NCBI RefSeq assembly: GCF_003067705.1
Contig: NZ_QANL01000001.1
Location: forward strand, 372,001-436,000
Length of the DNA stretch: 64,000 nt
Direction: 5' to 3'
DNA from: Planctomonas deserti
GTDB lineage: Bacteria; Actinomycetota; Actinomycetes; Actinomycetales; Microbacteriaceae
Positions 53,741-61,698 of this stretch are shown here, piece by piece. Position numbers and translations under genes: made by a program. Numbering within the stretch: position 1 is the first letter of the stretch; every line of letters begins with the position of its first letter. The notes beneath the pieces are model-generated. The model made no database searches and was not told where the DNA came from. It worked only from the letters and a program-made list of their open reading frames with translations.

Positions 53741-55039
53741 GTGGCCCGCTCGACCCCGCACCCGGATCAGCACCCGCATTCGCACCCGCACGCGGCTCGG
53801 CGCCTCCGAGTGGCGCACCCCGGGACGCTCGTCGCGATGACCCTGACCCTGGCCCTGGCCGGCTGCGCCGCGGGCGGCACCTCCGGCACGGAGGGGACGC
53901 GGCAGGGAACGCCCGCGCCCTCCCCGACCGCCGCGCCCGAGACGGCGCCCGCGCCGCCGTCGCCTGACCCATCGCCGACGCCCGAGGCCCTTCCCGGGCC
54001 GGTTCAGCCGGCGGGGACGCCCCGCGACATCGCGACCGGGCTCGAGGCGCCGTGGTCGATCGCACGGCTCGCGTCGGGCTCGACGCTGATCAGCGAGCGG
54101 GACAGCGCGAGGATCCGCGAGCTCACGCCGGACGGCGCGCTGCGGGACGTCGGCGTGGTCGAGGGAGTCATGCCCCGCGGCGAGGGCGGGCTGCTCGGCC
54201 TCGCGGCGCCTCCCGGGGCGGCCGCAGGCACCGTCGCCGGCGAGGACGAGGACCCGGCCGACGCGGGATGGCTCTACGTCTACTTCACGGCCGAGACGGA
54301 CAACCGCATCGTGCGGGTGCGGCTGGAGGGGTCTCCCGGGTCCTACTCGCTCGGCGCCCGCGAGGAGGTGCTGTCGCAGATCCCGAAGGCCGGGAACCAC
54401 AACGGGGGCCGCATCGCGTTCGGGCCGGACGGCAAGCTGTACGCCACCGCGGGCGACGCGGCCCGGGGCGGCAACGCGCAGGACGGCGCGTCCCTGGGCG
54501 GGAAGATCCTGCGGCTCGAACCGGACGGCTCGGTGCCGGCCGACAACCCGACGCCGGGCTCCCCCGTCTACTCGCTCGGGCACCGCAATCCGCAGGGCAT
54601 CGCCTGGGACGAGACGGGCCGCATGTGGGCGGCGGAGTTCGGTCAGAACACGTGGGACGAGCTGAACCTCATCCAGCCGGGCGGGAACTACGGCTGGCCC
54701 GAGGTCGAGGGCACGGGGGGCGGCGCCGGGTTCGTGGACCCGGTGATGCAGTGGGCCACGCGGGACGCGAGCCCCAGCGGCCTCGCCGTTGTGCGCGGAA
54801 CCCTCTTCCTGGCCGGACTCGGCGGGGAACGGCTCTGGGTGATCCAGCCGACGGCCGAGGGCGGCGCGGGTGATGTGGTCGAGTACTTCCGGGACGAGTA
54901 CGGCCGCATCCGCGATGTCACGGCCGGTCCCGACGGCAGCCTCTGGATGATCACGAACAACACCGACGGGCGCGGTTCGCCTCGGGATGGCGACGACAGG
55001 CTGATCCAGGTCGACCTCGTACCCCTGGCGGGCGGCTAA
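53741..55039 (+). CDS. PQQ-type sugar dehydrogenase (GSDH family) lipoprotein
   Basis: A 432-residue secreted beta-propeller protein of the glucose/sorbosone dehydrogenase family. Propeller motifs: GLEAPWSIARLASGSTLISERDS, GEGGLLGLA, NHNGGRIAFGPDGKLYATAGDA, SLGHRNPQGIAWDETGRMWAAEFG and YGWPEVEG. A lipobox LAGC puts the lipid-modified cysteine near residue 42, followed by a Pro/Ala/Thr spacer. The GTG start makes an unusually long, His/Pro-rich N-region (HPDQHPHSHPH). PQQ use is typical of some family members, but not proven; no PQQ biosynthesis genes lie here. Confidence 0.88.
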   Translation: MARSTPHPDQHPHSHPHAARRLRVAHPGTLVAMTLTLALAGCAAGGTSGTEGTRQGTPAPSPTAAPETAPAPPSPDPSPTPEALPGPVQPAGTPRDIATGLEAPWSIARLASGSTLISERDSARIRELTPDGALRDVGVVEGVMPRGEGGLLGLAAPPGAAAGTVAGEDEDPADAGWLYVYFTAETDNRIVRVRLEGSPGSYSLGAREEVLSQIPKAGNHNGGRIAFGPDGKLYATAGDAARGGNAQDGASLGGKILRLEPDGSVPADNPTPGSPVYSLGHRNPQGIAWDETGRMWAAEFGQNTWDELNLIQPGGNYGWPEVEGTGGGAGFVDPVMQWATRDASPSGLAVVRGTLFLAGLGGERLWVIQPTAEGGAGDVVEYFRDEYGRIRDVTAGPDGSLWMITNNTDGRGSPRDGDDRLIQVDLVPLAGG

Positions 55040-55048
55040 GTTACTAGG

Positions 55049-55588
55049 GTGACAGGCTCGATCATCCTCGGAATTGACCGCGAGACCCTTCGGGAGAAGG
55101 TGGACCTCCGGGCCGCCGGTGACCGCCTGGACGACCTGCAGAACCAGCGCAGCCTGGCGGCCATCACCGAGAAGGTGACGCTGCTCCGCGTCGTCGGCCG
55201 CATCGACGACGCCTGGACGATGGCCAACGAGGCGGTGCGGCTCGCGCGCTTCACCGGCGACCGTGAGACCCTGCTCGCCGCGCGCATCCGTCGCGCCCAG
55301 GTGCAGCACTACCAGGAGAAGTTCGAGGTCGCTCTCATGGAGCTGAGCGGCTGCGTGAACGAGGCGCACGCCCACGACTGGATCGATCTCGAGGTGCTTG
55401 CGCTGCAGGCGCGCGGGCGGGCGTACTTCGACCGGCGCGACTACCGCCGCGCCCTGGTGGACTTCGAGGACGCGAACGGCATCCGCGAGCGCAACAACCT
55501 GCCCGCCGAGCCCTACGACGCGACGACCGTCGCCATCGCGGTGACCCGCGAGCTGCTCACGGGCGGTTCCGCTCCCTCACGGCTCTAG
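55049..55588 (+). CDS. unknown TPR-like helical protein
   Basis: A 179-residue protein made of alpha-helical repeats. TPR-like units are seen in [49 protein letters not shown] and LALQARGRAYFDRRDYRRALVDFEDA. Such proteins bind other proteins; the partner is unknown. The start is GTG, 9 nt after the sugar dehydrogenase stop, so the two genes probably share a transcript. Confidence 0.75.
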   Translation: MTGSIILGIDRETLREKVDLRAAGDRLDDLQNQRSLAAITEKVTLLRVVGRIDDAWTMANEAVRLARFTGDRETLLAARIRRAQVQHYQEKFEVALMELSGCVNEAHAHDWIDLEVLALQARGRAYFDRRDYRRALVDFEDANGIRERNNLPAEPYDATTVAIAVTRELLTGGSAPSRL

Positions 55589-55658
55589 GCGCCGCCCGAT
55601 CCTCCCCAGCGCCGCGGCTCGCGGCGGCGGGGTCGGCGGCCGCGGTTATCCTCGTCGG

Positions 55659-56150
55659 GTGGCTGACCTGGAACGAGTGCGGAGATGGGCGAACGCCCTC
55701 ATCGCGCTGCACCTGACGCCGGGCGAGTGGACGTTCGGGTTCGACAACGCGAAGACACGGGCCGGGCTCTGCAACTACACGCGCCGGCGTATCACGGTGT
55801 CGCGCCACCTCGCATCCCGCTACGAGGACGACGAGATCCACCAGGTGCTGCTGCACGAGGTCGCCCACGCGATGGCCGGGAACGCGGCCGGACACGGCCC
55901 GCGCTGGCGAGCCGTCGCCGCGTCCATCGGGTACGAGGGCAAGCGGCTGCACGACGGCGCCATCGCCGACGACCTCGCCCCGTGGGTGGGCACGTGCCCG
56001 GCCGGGCACAGGCACTTCCGCTACCGCAAGCCCGCCCGCCCGATGTCCTGCGGCAGGTGCTCCCGCCGCTTCGCCGCGGCGTACCTCATCGACTGGCGGA
56101 AGCGCGACGTCGCCGCGGCGAGGCGCACCGCGGCGACCGCGGCGCGCTGA
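55659..56150 (+). CDS. SprT-like zinc metalloprotease-domain protein
   Basis: A 163-residue protein with the SprT/zincin motif LLHEVAHAMAGNAAGHGPRW (HExxH near residue 68, third ligand His downstream). A C-terminal zinc ribbon has a CPAGH knuckle and CGRC. SprT-like proteins include DNA-protein crosslink proteases of the Spartan group, but bacterial members are mostly uncharacterised. The start is GTG. Confidence 0.87.
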   Translation: MADLERVRRWANALIALHLTPGEWTFGFDNAKTRAGLCNYTRRRITVSRHLASRYEDDEIHQVLLHEVAHAMAGNAAGHGPRWRAVAASIGYEGKRLHDGAIADDLAPWVGTCPAGHRHFRYRKPARPMSCGRCSRRFAAAYLIDWRKRDVAAARRTAATAAR

Positions 56151-56183
56151 CGCGGAACGCCGGCGCGCGGGAATTCGCCGCGG

Positions 56184-56486
56184 CTACTCGACGATCTCCG
56201 CCTCTTTCCAGAACGCGACGTAGTTGCTGTAGTCCTTGCCGACGCGGTCGAACGAGGACGGCAGCGGGTTCGGGTAGGACCAGGCGCGGTCCTGCAGCAG
56301 CACGTCGCCGTCGCGCAGGCTGAAGTACTGGCAGTCGCCCTTCCACGGGCAGCGGTAGGGGGTGTCGCTCTTCTCGAGAAGCTCCGACTTCACGCTCGCC
56401 GGCGGGAAGTACCAGTTGCCCTCGATACGGATGAGGTCCTCACGGGGTGCCTCCGCAAGGATCGTGTCACCGAGTACGGCTTTCAT
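56184..56486 (-). CDS. DUF427 domain protein
   Basis: A 100-residue single-domain protein of the DUF427 family, with the typical segments MKAVLGDTILAEA, WYFPPASV, TPYRCPWKGDCQYFSL and AWSYPNP. Function unknown. It lies 53 nt downstream of the ComB-like gene on the same strand. Confidence 0.9.
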   Translation of the reverse strand: MKAVLGDTILAEAPREDLIRIEGNWYFPPASVKSELLEKSDTPYRCPWKGDCQYFSLRDGDVLLQDRAWSYPNPLPSSFDRVGKDYSNYVAFWKEAEIVE

Positions 56487-56539
56487 CGCATGTCCTTCGC
56501 TGATGCGCCGCCCGCCATGGACGGCCTACAGGAGGAACG

Positions 56540-57418
56540 CTAGGCGCCGAAGACGCATTCCCGCAGCACGGGGACCGTTCGCGACGCGTTCACCTGGCGG
56601 GCGAGGTCGACGTCCGCGGTCGAGTCCGCGCCGCGGAGCTCCTCCGCCGAGGCGGAGGCCGAGACGAGGTGCCCGATGCCGCGGCGGAGGGCGTGATAGG
56701 CGGACGATGCCGTCGCCGCCTCGGGCGAGCAGTGGTCGATGCCGACCGCGGTCAGGGCGTCGACGATGGCCCCCGCGCCGAGCAGGTCCTCGACGGCGGG
56801 ACGAAGGGCCCCGGACGCGTGGCGCTCCCCCGCGGCGATCACGGCGACGGTCGCGCGGTCGCCCAGGCGCTCCTGGAGCGCGAGCACCTCGTCCGCCACG
56901 GCGGCGGCGTTGCGGAGGCTGCCGGCGATCACCGTGCGGCCGCGCTCCCCCAGCGCCCGGGCGATCGCGCCACCGTTCGGCGACGGCAGGACGACCCGGC
57001 CGTTCCCCACGGCCGCGACGGCCTGGGCGGTGACGCTGCTCGGCGCGAGCGACAGGCGGCCGTCCGGGGAGTTCCGCGGGGCGGCGAGCGCCGCGCCCTC
57101 GGCGCGGGCGAGCTCCTCCGCGCCGTCCGGCCCACCCCAGGGCAGCACCTCTACGCCCGCGGAGACGGCAAGCTCCACCGTCGTGGAGAAGGAGAGGACG
57201 TCGACGACGACAACGACGTGCGCGTCCTGCAGCAGAAGCGCCCCGTCGAGACCCCAGTCCAGCCGCACCTGGAAGCCCGACTGGGCGTGCGGGTGCGGGG
57301 CGGCGGATCCGGCCGCGGCGGCGGGCGTTCCGGGCGCCGCGGTGGTGGTGGCGTTGGCGGAGGTCGGGCCCGGAACGGGCACGACGGCGGGCTCGGTCGT
57401 CAGGTCAGGCGCGGTCAC
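56540..57418 (-). CDS. ComB-like 2-phosphosulfolactate phosphatase family protein
   Basis: A 292-residue protein with the ComB fold: VVVVDVLSFSTTVELAVSAGVEVLPWG, APRNSPDGRLSLAPSS, VVLPSPNGGAIARALGERGRTVIAGSLRNAAAVAD split by its turns, and AIVDALTAVGIDHCSPEAATA. The named activity belongs to coenzyme M synthesis in methanogens; actinobacteria do not usually make coenzyme M by this route, so the real substrate is probably another phosphate ester. A Thr/Ala/Gly-rich N-terminal stretch of about 50 residues is not conserved. It overlaps the EVE gene by 14 nt. Confidence 0.82.
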   Translation of the reverse strand: MTAPDLTTEPAVVPVPGPTSANATTTAAPGTPAAAAGSAAPHPHAQSGFQVRLDWGLDGALLLQDAHVVVVVDVLSFSTTVELAVSAGVEVLPWGGPDGAEELARAEGAALAAPRNSPDGRLSLAPSSVTAQAVAAVGNGRVVLPSPNGGAIARALGERGRTVIAGSLRNAAAVADEVLALQERLGDRATVAVIAAGERHASGALRPAVEDLLGAGAIVDALTAVGIDHCSPEAATASSAYHALRRGIGHLVSASASAEELRGADSTADVDLARQVNASRTVPVLRECVFGA

Positions 57419-57917
57419 CCGACGATGGTAGTTCGCCGACGCCCGCGTCCCAGCCGGAGATGACGCGGCGTGACGGCTCGGGCGGCGTCGCCCGCATCTG
57501 CGCCACGATGGCCTCGAAGTCGTGCCGGGACAGTTCGACCAGGCCCTTGCGCAGCTGATAGCCCCAGTTCGGATCGTTGCGGGAGAGGTCGAGCACCGGC
57601 ACGAGCGGCCGGATGGGGGCGTCGGTCGCGGTGAGGTCGTAGTCCACCCGGCGACGCCACGGCCGCCAGCGCGAGTCCGAGTCGAGGTCGTGCGCCTGGT
57701 AGACGTCGTCGTCCGCGATCCGGCCGATCGCGGTCAGCTCGCGCAGCAGCGGGCCGTCCGGGGAGTACTCGCGGGGCGAGTAGTAGACGAGGCCGTCGGC
57801 CTCGCCCATGCGACGGAGCGCCTCCCGCGAGCCGTGGTTCAGCTGGGCGACGCCGAGGGAGACAGCGCGCCGCACGTGATCGCGGTGCACCACGCCCAGC
57901 CAGTAGCGAATCGCCAT
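57405..57917 (-). CDS. EVE-domain protein (UPF0310)
   Basis: A 170-residue EVE-domain protein: MAIRYWLGVVHRDHVRRAVS, VAQLNHGSREALRRMGEADG, VYYSPREYSPDGPLLRELTAIG. EVE/YTH/PUA-like folds bind modified bases in RNA or DNA. The start at 57917 gives the family N-terminus. First gene of a three-gene set with ComB-like and DUF427. Confidence 0.88.
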   Translation of the reverse strand: MAIRYWLGVVHRDHVRRAVSLGVAQLNHGSREALRRMGEADGLVYYSPREYSPDGPLLRELTAIGRIADDDVYQAHDLDSDSRWRPWRRRVDYDLTATDAPIRPLVPVLDLSRNDPNWGYQLRKGLVELSRHDFEAIVAQMRATPPEPSRRVISGWDAGVGELPSSGDRA

Positions 57918-58061
57918 GGGTCCAGTTGTAGCGCATGGCACCGGCACGCCCGCCGGGGAGGGTGTGCCGGGAGACGTGCGGCACCGCCTGCCGCGACGCG
58001 GGGAACCGTGAGGACGCTGTAACGCCTGGCACCCGTGCCGCCGCCGGGCGAGACTGGAGCG

Positions 58062-58601
58062 ATGCGCGTACTGCTGAAGCTCATCCTCGACTGCGACCCG
58101 TATGCCGCCTGGCGGGCCATCCAATCGCCCGCCGTGCTGCGCGAGGTGTCCGGTCCCCTCCTCCGCTTCGACTCGCTCGAGCCCGACGACTTCCCGACCA
58201 CGTGGACGCCGGGCGAGCACCCGCTGCGCGCCCGCGCGGGTGGCGCCGTGCCCATGGGCGAGCAGGTGCTCGACATCAGCTTCCCCGAGACCCGCGTGCC
58301 GGGCGTGCGCATCCTCCGCGACGCCGGCCACGGGCGCAGCGGTGCCCTGTCGCTCGTCACCCGCTGGGACCACCGGATGGCCATCGCCGCCGACCCCAAG
58401 GGCACGGGCAAGACCCTGTTCCGCGACCAGCTCATCTTCGAGGCCGGCCCCTACACGGCCGCGCTCTGGCCGTCGCTGTGGTCGTTCTGGCAGTGGCGCG
58501 GCGCGCAGATGAAGCGCATGGCGCCGACGTGGGCGTCCGACATCGGTGAGCCCCCGCGCCCGGGCGACACCGCGGACGCCGACCTCGCCCGCACAGATTG
58601 A
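58062..58601 (+). CDS. unknown protein, possibly SRPBCC-like
   Basis: A 179-residue soluble protein. The ordering of strands with AWRAIQSPAVLREVSGPLL near the start, a middle FPTTWTPGEHPLRA and a long C-terminal helix YTAALWPSLWSFWQWRGAQMK recalls SRPBCC/START-like lipid- or ligand-binding folds, but I see no decisive motif. The ATG at MRVLLKLILDC has GGAG upstream. The stop overlaps the next start by 4 nt (TTGA), so both products are probably needed together. Confidence 0.65.
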   Translation: MRVLLKLILDCDPYAAWRAIQSPAVLREVSGPLLRFDSLEPDDFPTTWTPGEHPLRARAGGAVPMGEQVLDISFPETRVPGVRILRDAGHGRSGALSLVTRWDHRMAIAADPKGTGKTLFRDQLIFEAGPYTAALWPSLWSFWQWRGAQMKRMAPTWASDIGEPPRPGDTADADLARTD

Positions 58602-59263
58602 GCGTGGCAGACGCGCGCACCGCAGTCGAGACCGCGAACTGGCGGTGGCGCGTGTTCGCGCTGTACGCCGAGGTGCGGCGCATCTCACTCGACGATCCGG
58701 CAGCCGCGCACGCCCTGTGGATCCGCGAGCGGGACCAGCTGTTCGCGACGCATCCCGCCTCCCCGCTGCTTCCTGAGCACCGCGCGGCCTTCGCCGGGCT
58801 GCCCGTGACGCCGTACGACCCCGCCTGGCGTTTCGAGCTCGAGGTGCACGCCGACCGGTCACCGGAGCGACTGGAGGTCGACACGGGCACGGACGGCGTT
58901 GTGCCGTTCGAGCGGCTCGGCTCCGTGCACCTGCCCGCCGTCGGCGCGGATCAGCCCGGCGCCGAGCTGGACGTGTGGCGCCTCGCGTCCTACGGCGGCG
59001 GCATCTTCCTGCCGGTCAAGGACGCGCTGTCCCGGGTCCCCGGCGGAACCTACGGCGGCGGGCGCTACCTGCTCGACACGATCAAGGGCAGTCACCTCGG
59101 CGAGCGCCCGGGCCCTACGACGGCGGGTGCAGGGCCGGTGATCGTGCTCGACCTCAACTTCGCCTACAACCCCTCCTGCGCGTACGACCCCGCCTGGGCG
59201 TGCCCGCTCGCGCCGCCCGGAAACGTGCTGCCCTTCCCCGTCCCCGTGGGCGAGCGGATCTAG
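58598..59263 (+). CDS. DUF1684 domain protein
   Basis: A 221-residue protein of the DUF1684 family: W...ERDQLFATHPASPL near the N-terminus, YGGGIFLPVKDALSRVPGGTYGGG split from RYLLDTIKG, then VLDLNFAYNPSCAYDPAWACPLAPPGN. Function unknown. The TTG start overlaps the upstream stop by 4 nt; a GTG two codons later is possible. A composite hairpin starts 10 nt past the stop and may terminate the transcript. Confidence 0.88.
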   Translation: MSVADARTAVETANWRWRVFALYAEVRRISLDDPAAAHALWIRERDQLFATHPASPLLPEHRAAFAGLPVTPYDPAWRFELEVHADRSPERLEVDTGTDGVVPFERLGSVHLPAVGADQPGAELDVWRLASYGGGIFLPVKDALSRVPGGTYGGGRYLLDTIKGSHLGERPGPTTAGAGPVIVLDLNFAYNPSCAYDPAWACPLAPPGNVLPFPVPVGERI

Positions 59264-59273
59264 CCACCGCCCG

Positions 59274-59355
59274 GCGCAACTCAGCAGATCCCGCTCGACA
59301 CGCCGTTCCAGGGTTCCGCACAGCGGCGTGTCGGGTCGGATCTGCTGAGTTGCGC
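59274..59355. repeat. composite hairpin element, copy 1
   Basis: Outer stem of 18 bp (GCGCAACTCAGCAGATCC at 59274-59291, complement at 59338-59355), then a 4 x 4 internal loop, inner stem of 10 bp (CGACACGCCG at 59296-59305 with CGGCGTGTCG at 59324-59333), and an 18-nt apical loop. Copy 2 with the same design and core lies at 61343-61412. Confidence 0.85.
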
Positions 59356-59390
59356 AGGTTCGCGGGTCGGCAGGTTGGCGGGCGGGTTCC

Positions 59391-59414
59391 GTCCCTTCGA
59401 CAGCTCAGGGACCG
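59391..59414. repeat. dispersed palindromic repeat, half copy
   Basis: GTCCCTTCGACAGCTCAGGG plus ACCG: the reverse arm of the 4638-4708 family with one base lost relative to TTCGACAAGCTCAGG. Confidence 0.75.
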
Positions 59415-59455
59415 CGTTTGGGCTGTGCTCGCGCCGACCGCAGGACCGTGGGGCA

Positions 59456-59475
59456 GCTCCTGCCCGGGCAGGAGC
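59456..59475. promoter_or_regulatory. 20-bp perfect palindrome upstream of DEAD-box gene
   Basis: GCTCCTGCCC followed directly by GGGCAGGAGC. It lies 12 nt before a TTGACA (59488-59493) and TAGGAT (59502-59507). These two boxes are only 8 nt apart, so they cannot both serve one promoter; TAGGAT may be a -10 on its own. The leader from there to the ATG is about 190 nt. The rest of 59264-59706 shows no gene. Confidence 0.55.
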
Positions 59476-59706
59476 GGGTGGGTGGAGTTGACATCGTCCG
59501 GTAGGATGGTTTCTGGTGAGCGGAAATCGCGCTCCCAGCGTCGTAGAACGCCAAGTTCCCTCGCGTCGGCTCGGTCCGGCTCGATTCTTGAGTTTTTTCA
59601 CGGCGAACGGATGTGCCCATCGGCACCTTCGCCATCCTCCCGCTCTCAGCGTCGGCTCCGTGCCGCGTGCGGCCGGGAATCTGCCTGAAAGGCAAACGCT
59701 CCCTCC

Positions 59707-61239
59707 ATGACTGAAACCAGCTTCGGCGCGCTCGGCGTGCCGGCTCCCCTCGTTTCCGCCCTCACCGCGACGGGCATCGACTCGCCGTTCCCCATCCAGG
59801 TCGACACCCTTCCGGACACGCTGTCCGGACGGGATGTGCTCGGCCGCGGCAAGACCGGCTCCGGCAAGACCCTCGCGTTCTCCATCCCCATGGTCGCCCG
59901 CCTCGGCGGCGTCCTCGCCGGTGGCAAGCGCCGCCCGGGTCGCCCGCTCGGCCTCGTGCTCGCCCCGACCCGCGAGCTCGCCACCCAGATCTCCGCCGCC
60001 ATGCAGCCGCTCGCCGACGCGTACGGGCTGAAGACGACCACCATCTTCGGCGGCGTCTCGCAGCAGCGCCAGGTTGCCGCGCTCAAGGCCGGCGTGGACA
60101 TCGTCGTGGCCTGCCCCGGTCGCCTCGAGGACCTCATGAAGCAGGGCTTCGTGCACCTCGACGCCGTGGAGATCACCGTGCTCGACGAGGCCGACCACAT
60201 GGCCGACCTCGGCTTCCTCCCCGTCGTCACCCGCATCCTCGACAAGACGCCGCAGGGCGGACAGCGCCTGCTGTTCTCCGCGACGCTCGACAACGGCGTG
60301 GACAAGCTCGTGAGCCGCTTCCTCCGCAACGAGGTGCTGCACTCCGTCGACGAGGCCAACTCGCCCGTCGCCGCGATGACGCACCACGTGTTCGAGGTCG
60401 ACTCCGTCGAGGCCAAGCGCGACCTCGTGCAGACCCTCGCGAGCGGCACCGGCCGCCGCATCCTCTTCATGCGCACCAAGCACCACGCGAAGAAGCTCGC
60501 CAAGCAGCTCACCGACGCGGGCATCCCCTCCGTCGACCTGCACGGCAACCTTTCGCAGGTCGCCCGTGACCGCAACCTCGCCGCGTTCGGCGCGGGCGAG
60601 GTCAAGGTCCTGGTCGCGACGGACGTCGCCGCCCGCGGTGTGCACGTGGACAACGTCGAGCTCGTGATCCACGTCGACCCGCCGACCGAGCACAAGGCGT
60701 ACCTGCACCGCTCGGGCCGCACGGCCCGCGCCGGCAGCGAGGGCGATGTCGTGACGATCGTCATCCCCGCGCAGCGCAAGGATGTCGCCGCCATGATGCG
60801 CAAGGCGCAGATCTCGGTCACCCCGCAGTCGGTCACCCCCGACGCGGCGCCCGTGAAGGCCCTCGTCGGCGAGGTCGCCCCTTACGTCAAGCCCGCTCCC
60901 CGTGCCGCGACCGCTCCGCAGGGCAACCGCCCCTCGGGCGGCGGCGGCCGTGGTGGTGGCCAGTCCCAGGGCGCCAACGCCCAGCGCAAGCGCGCCCGTC
61001 GTGACGGCGCTCCGGCGGCCGGCGCGGGTTCGCGCGGCGGCGCCCGCACCTACAGCACGTCCTCCGAGGGCATCGCGCCCCGCGGCGGCTCGGACGTGGG
61101 CGCCGGTCGCCCCCGTCGCGACCGCTCGGGTCGCCCCGCGGCGGCACCGGCCAAGTCCTCGAACGGTGGCGGCCTGGTCGCCATGTCGCAGGGCGGTGGC
61201 GGCGGTCGCGGTCGTGGGGGACGCAGCTCCGGCCGCTGA
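59707..61239 (+). CDS. DEAD-box RNA helicase with RG-rich tail
   Basis: ATP-dependent RNA helicase, 510 residues, of the RhlE-like group. Motifs in order: Q-motif region FPIQVDTLPD, I GRGKTGSGKT near residue 48, Ia PTRELA, II VLDEADHMADLG, III SAT, V VATDVAARG, VI HRSGRTARAG. The tail from about residue 400 is low complexity: GGGGRGGGQSQ, RGGARTYS and GGGGRGRGGRSSGR, an RG-rich RNA-binding tail. It has a long leader without an obvious ribosome site, a small TGCCT/AGGCA hairpin 12 nt before the ATG and a strong terminator after it. Cold-shock type control is possible. Confidence 0.95.
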   Translation: MTETSFGALGVPAPLVSALTATGIDSPFPIQVDTLPDTLSGRDVLGRGKTGSGKTLAFSIPMVARLGGVLAGGKRRPGRPLGLVLAPTRELATQISAAMQPLADAYGLKTTTIFGGVSQQRQVAALKAGVDIVVACPGRLEDLMKQGFVHLDAVEITVLDEADHMADLGFLPVVTRILDKTPQGGQRLLFSATLDNGVDKLVSRFLRNEVLHSVDEANSPVAAMTHHVFEVDSVEAKRDLVQTLASGTGRRILFMRTKHHAKKLAKQLTDAGIPSVDLHGNLSQVARDRNLAAFGAGEVKVLVATDVAARGVHVDNVELVIHVDPPTEHKAYLHRSGRTARAGSEGDVVTIVIPAQRKDVAAMMRKAQISVTPQSVTPDAAPVKALVGEVAPYVKPAPRAATAPQGNRPSGGGGRGGGQSQGANAQRKRARRDGAPAAGAGSRGGARTYSTSSEGIAPRGGSDVGAGRPRRDRSGRPAAAPAKSSNGGGLVAMSQGGGGGRGRGGRSSGR

Positions 61240-61255
61240 TCCTCTGATCCCTGTG

Positions 61256-61289
61256 AACGGGGCCGGTCCTTTCGAGGGCCGGCCCCGTT
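61256..61289 (+). terminator. terminator after DEAD-box gene
   Basis: A 15-bp stem (AACGGGGCCGGTCCT with AGGGCCGGCCCCGTT, one G-U pair, loop TTCG) followed by TCC, 16 nt beyond the stop. Confidence 0.88.
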
Positions 61290-61342
61290 TCCGTTGTGCT
61301 GCGCGACCCCTTCCCACGGCACGCTGGGCCGCCCCGTTCGCG

Positions 61343-61412
61343 ATTCAGGTTCAGCTGCGACACGCCGCATCTGGCGGCCTCGAAACGCGGCGTGTCGCAG
61401 CACAGCCTGAAT
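61343..61412. repeat. composite hairpin element, copy 2
   Basis: Outer stem of 7 bp (ATTCAGG at 61343-61349, CCTGAAT at 61406-61412), a 4 x 4 internal loop, inner stem of 15 bp (GCTGCGACACGCCGC at 61354-61368, complement at 61387-61401), and an 18-nt apical loop. It shares the CGACACGCCG core and the design of copy 1. Confidence 0.85.
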
Positions 61413-61503
61413 TCAGAACACGGGCCAGGCGTCCCGCTTGCGGAATCCGGAACACGGCGGGGGCGGCGACCGTAGGGTGGAAGGGCAACGAAGGAGGACC
61501 ACC

Positions 61504-61677
61504 ATGGCCGAGGAACGCGAAGCTGCCGAGACCGTCGGATCGGACAACACGATCCCGAAGTCGGACGAGGGCGTGTCCGTGGGACACACCGAGTCCTCGC
61601 ACTTCGAGCCGGAGGAGGACGCGGAGGGCGCAGAGCCCGCCGAGGGCGCCGAGTCCGCTCAGGGCGCGACGGAGTAG
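61504..61677 (+). CDS. small acidic protein, unknown
   Basis: A 57-residue highly acidic, apparently disordered protein: MAEEREAAETVGSDNTIPKS, then HTESSHFEPEEDAEGAEPAE. No Cys and no membrane segment. The start is well supported by AAGGAGGACC 5-12 nt upstream, which argues that it is a true gene. Function unknown. Confidence 0.7.
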   Translation: MAEEREAAETVGSDNTIPKSDEGVSVGHTESSHFEPEEDAEGAEPAEGAESAQGATE

Positions 61678-61698
61678 TCCCGCAGAGCGGGCCTGCCG

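Noticed and set aside
59488-59507. TTGACA and TAGGAT as a normal -35/-10 pair
   Set aside because: The boxes are only 8 nt apart; a sigma-A promoter needs about 16-18 nt.
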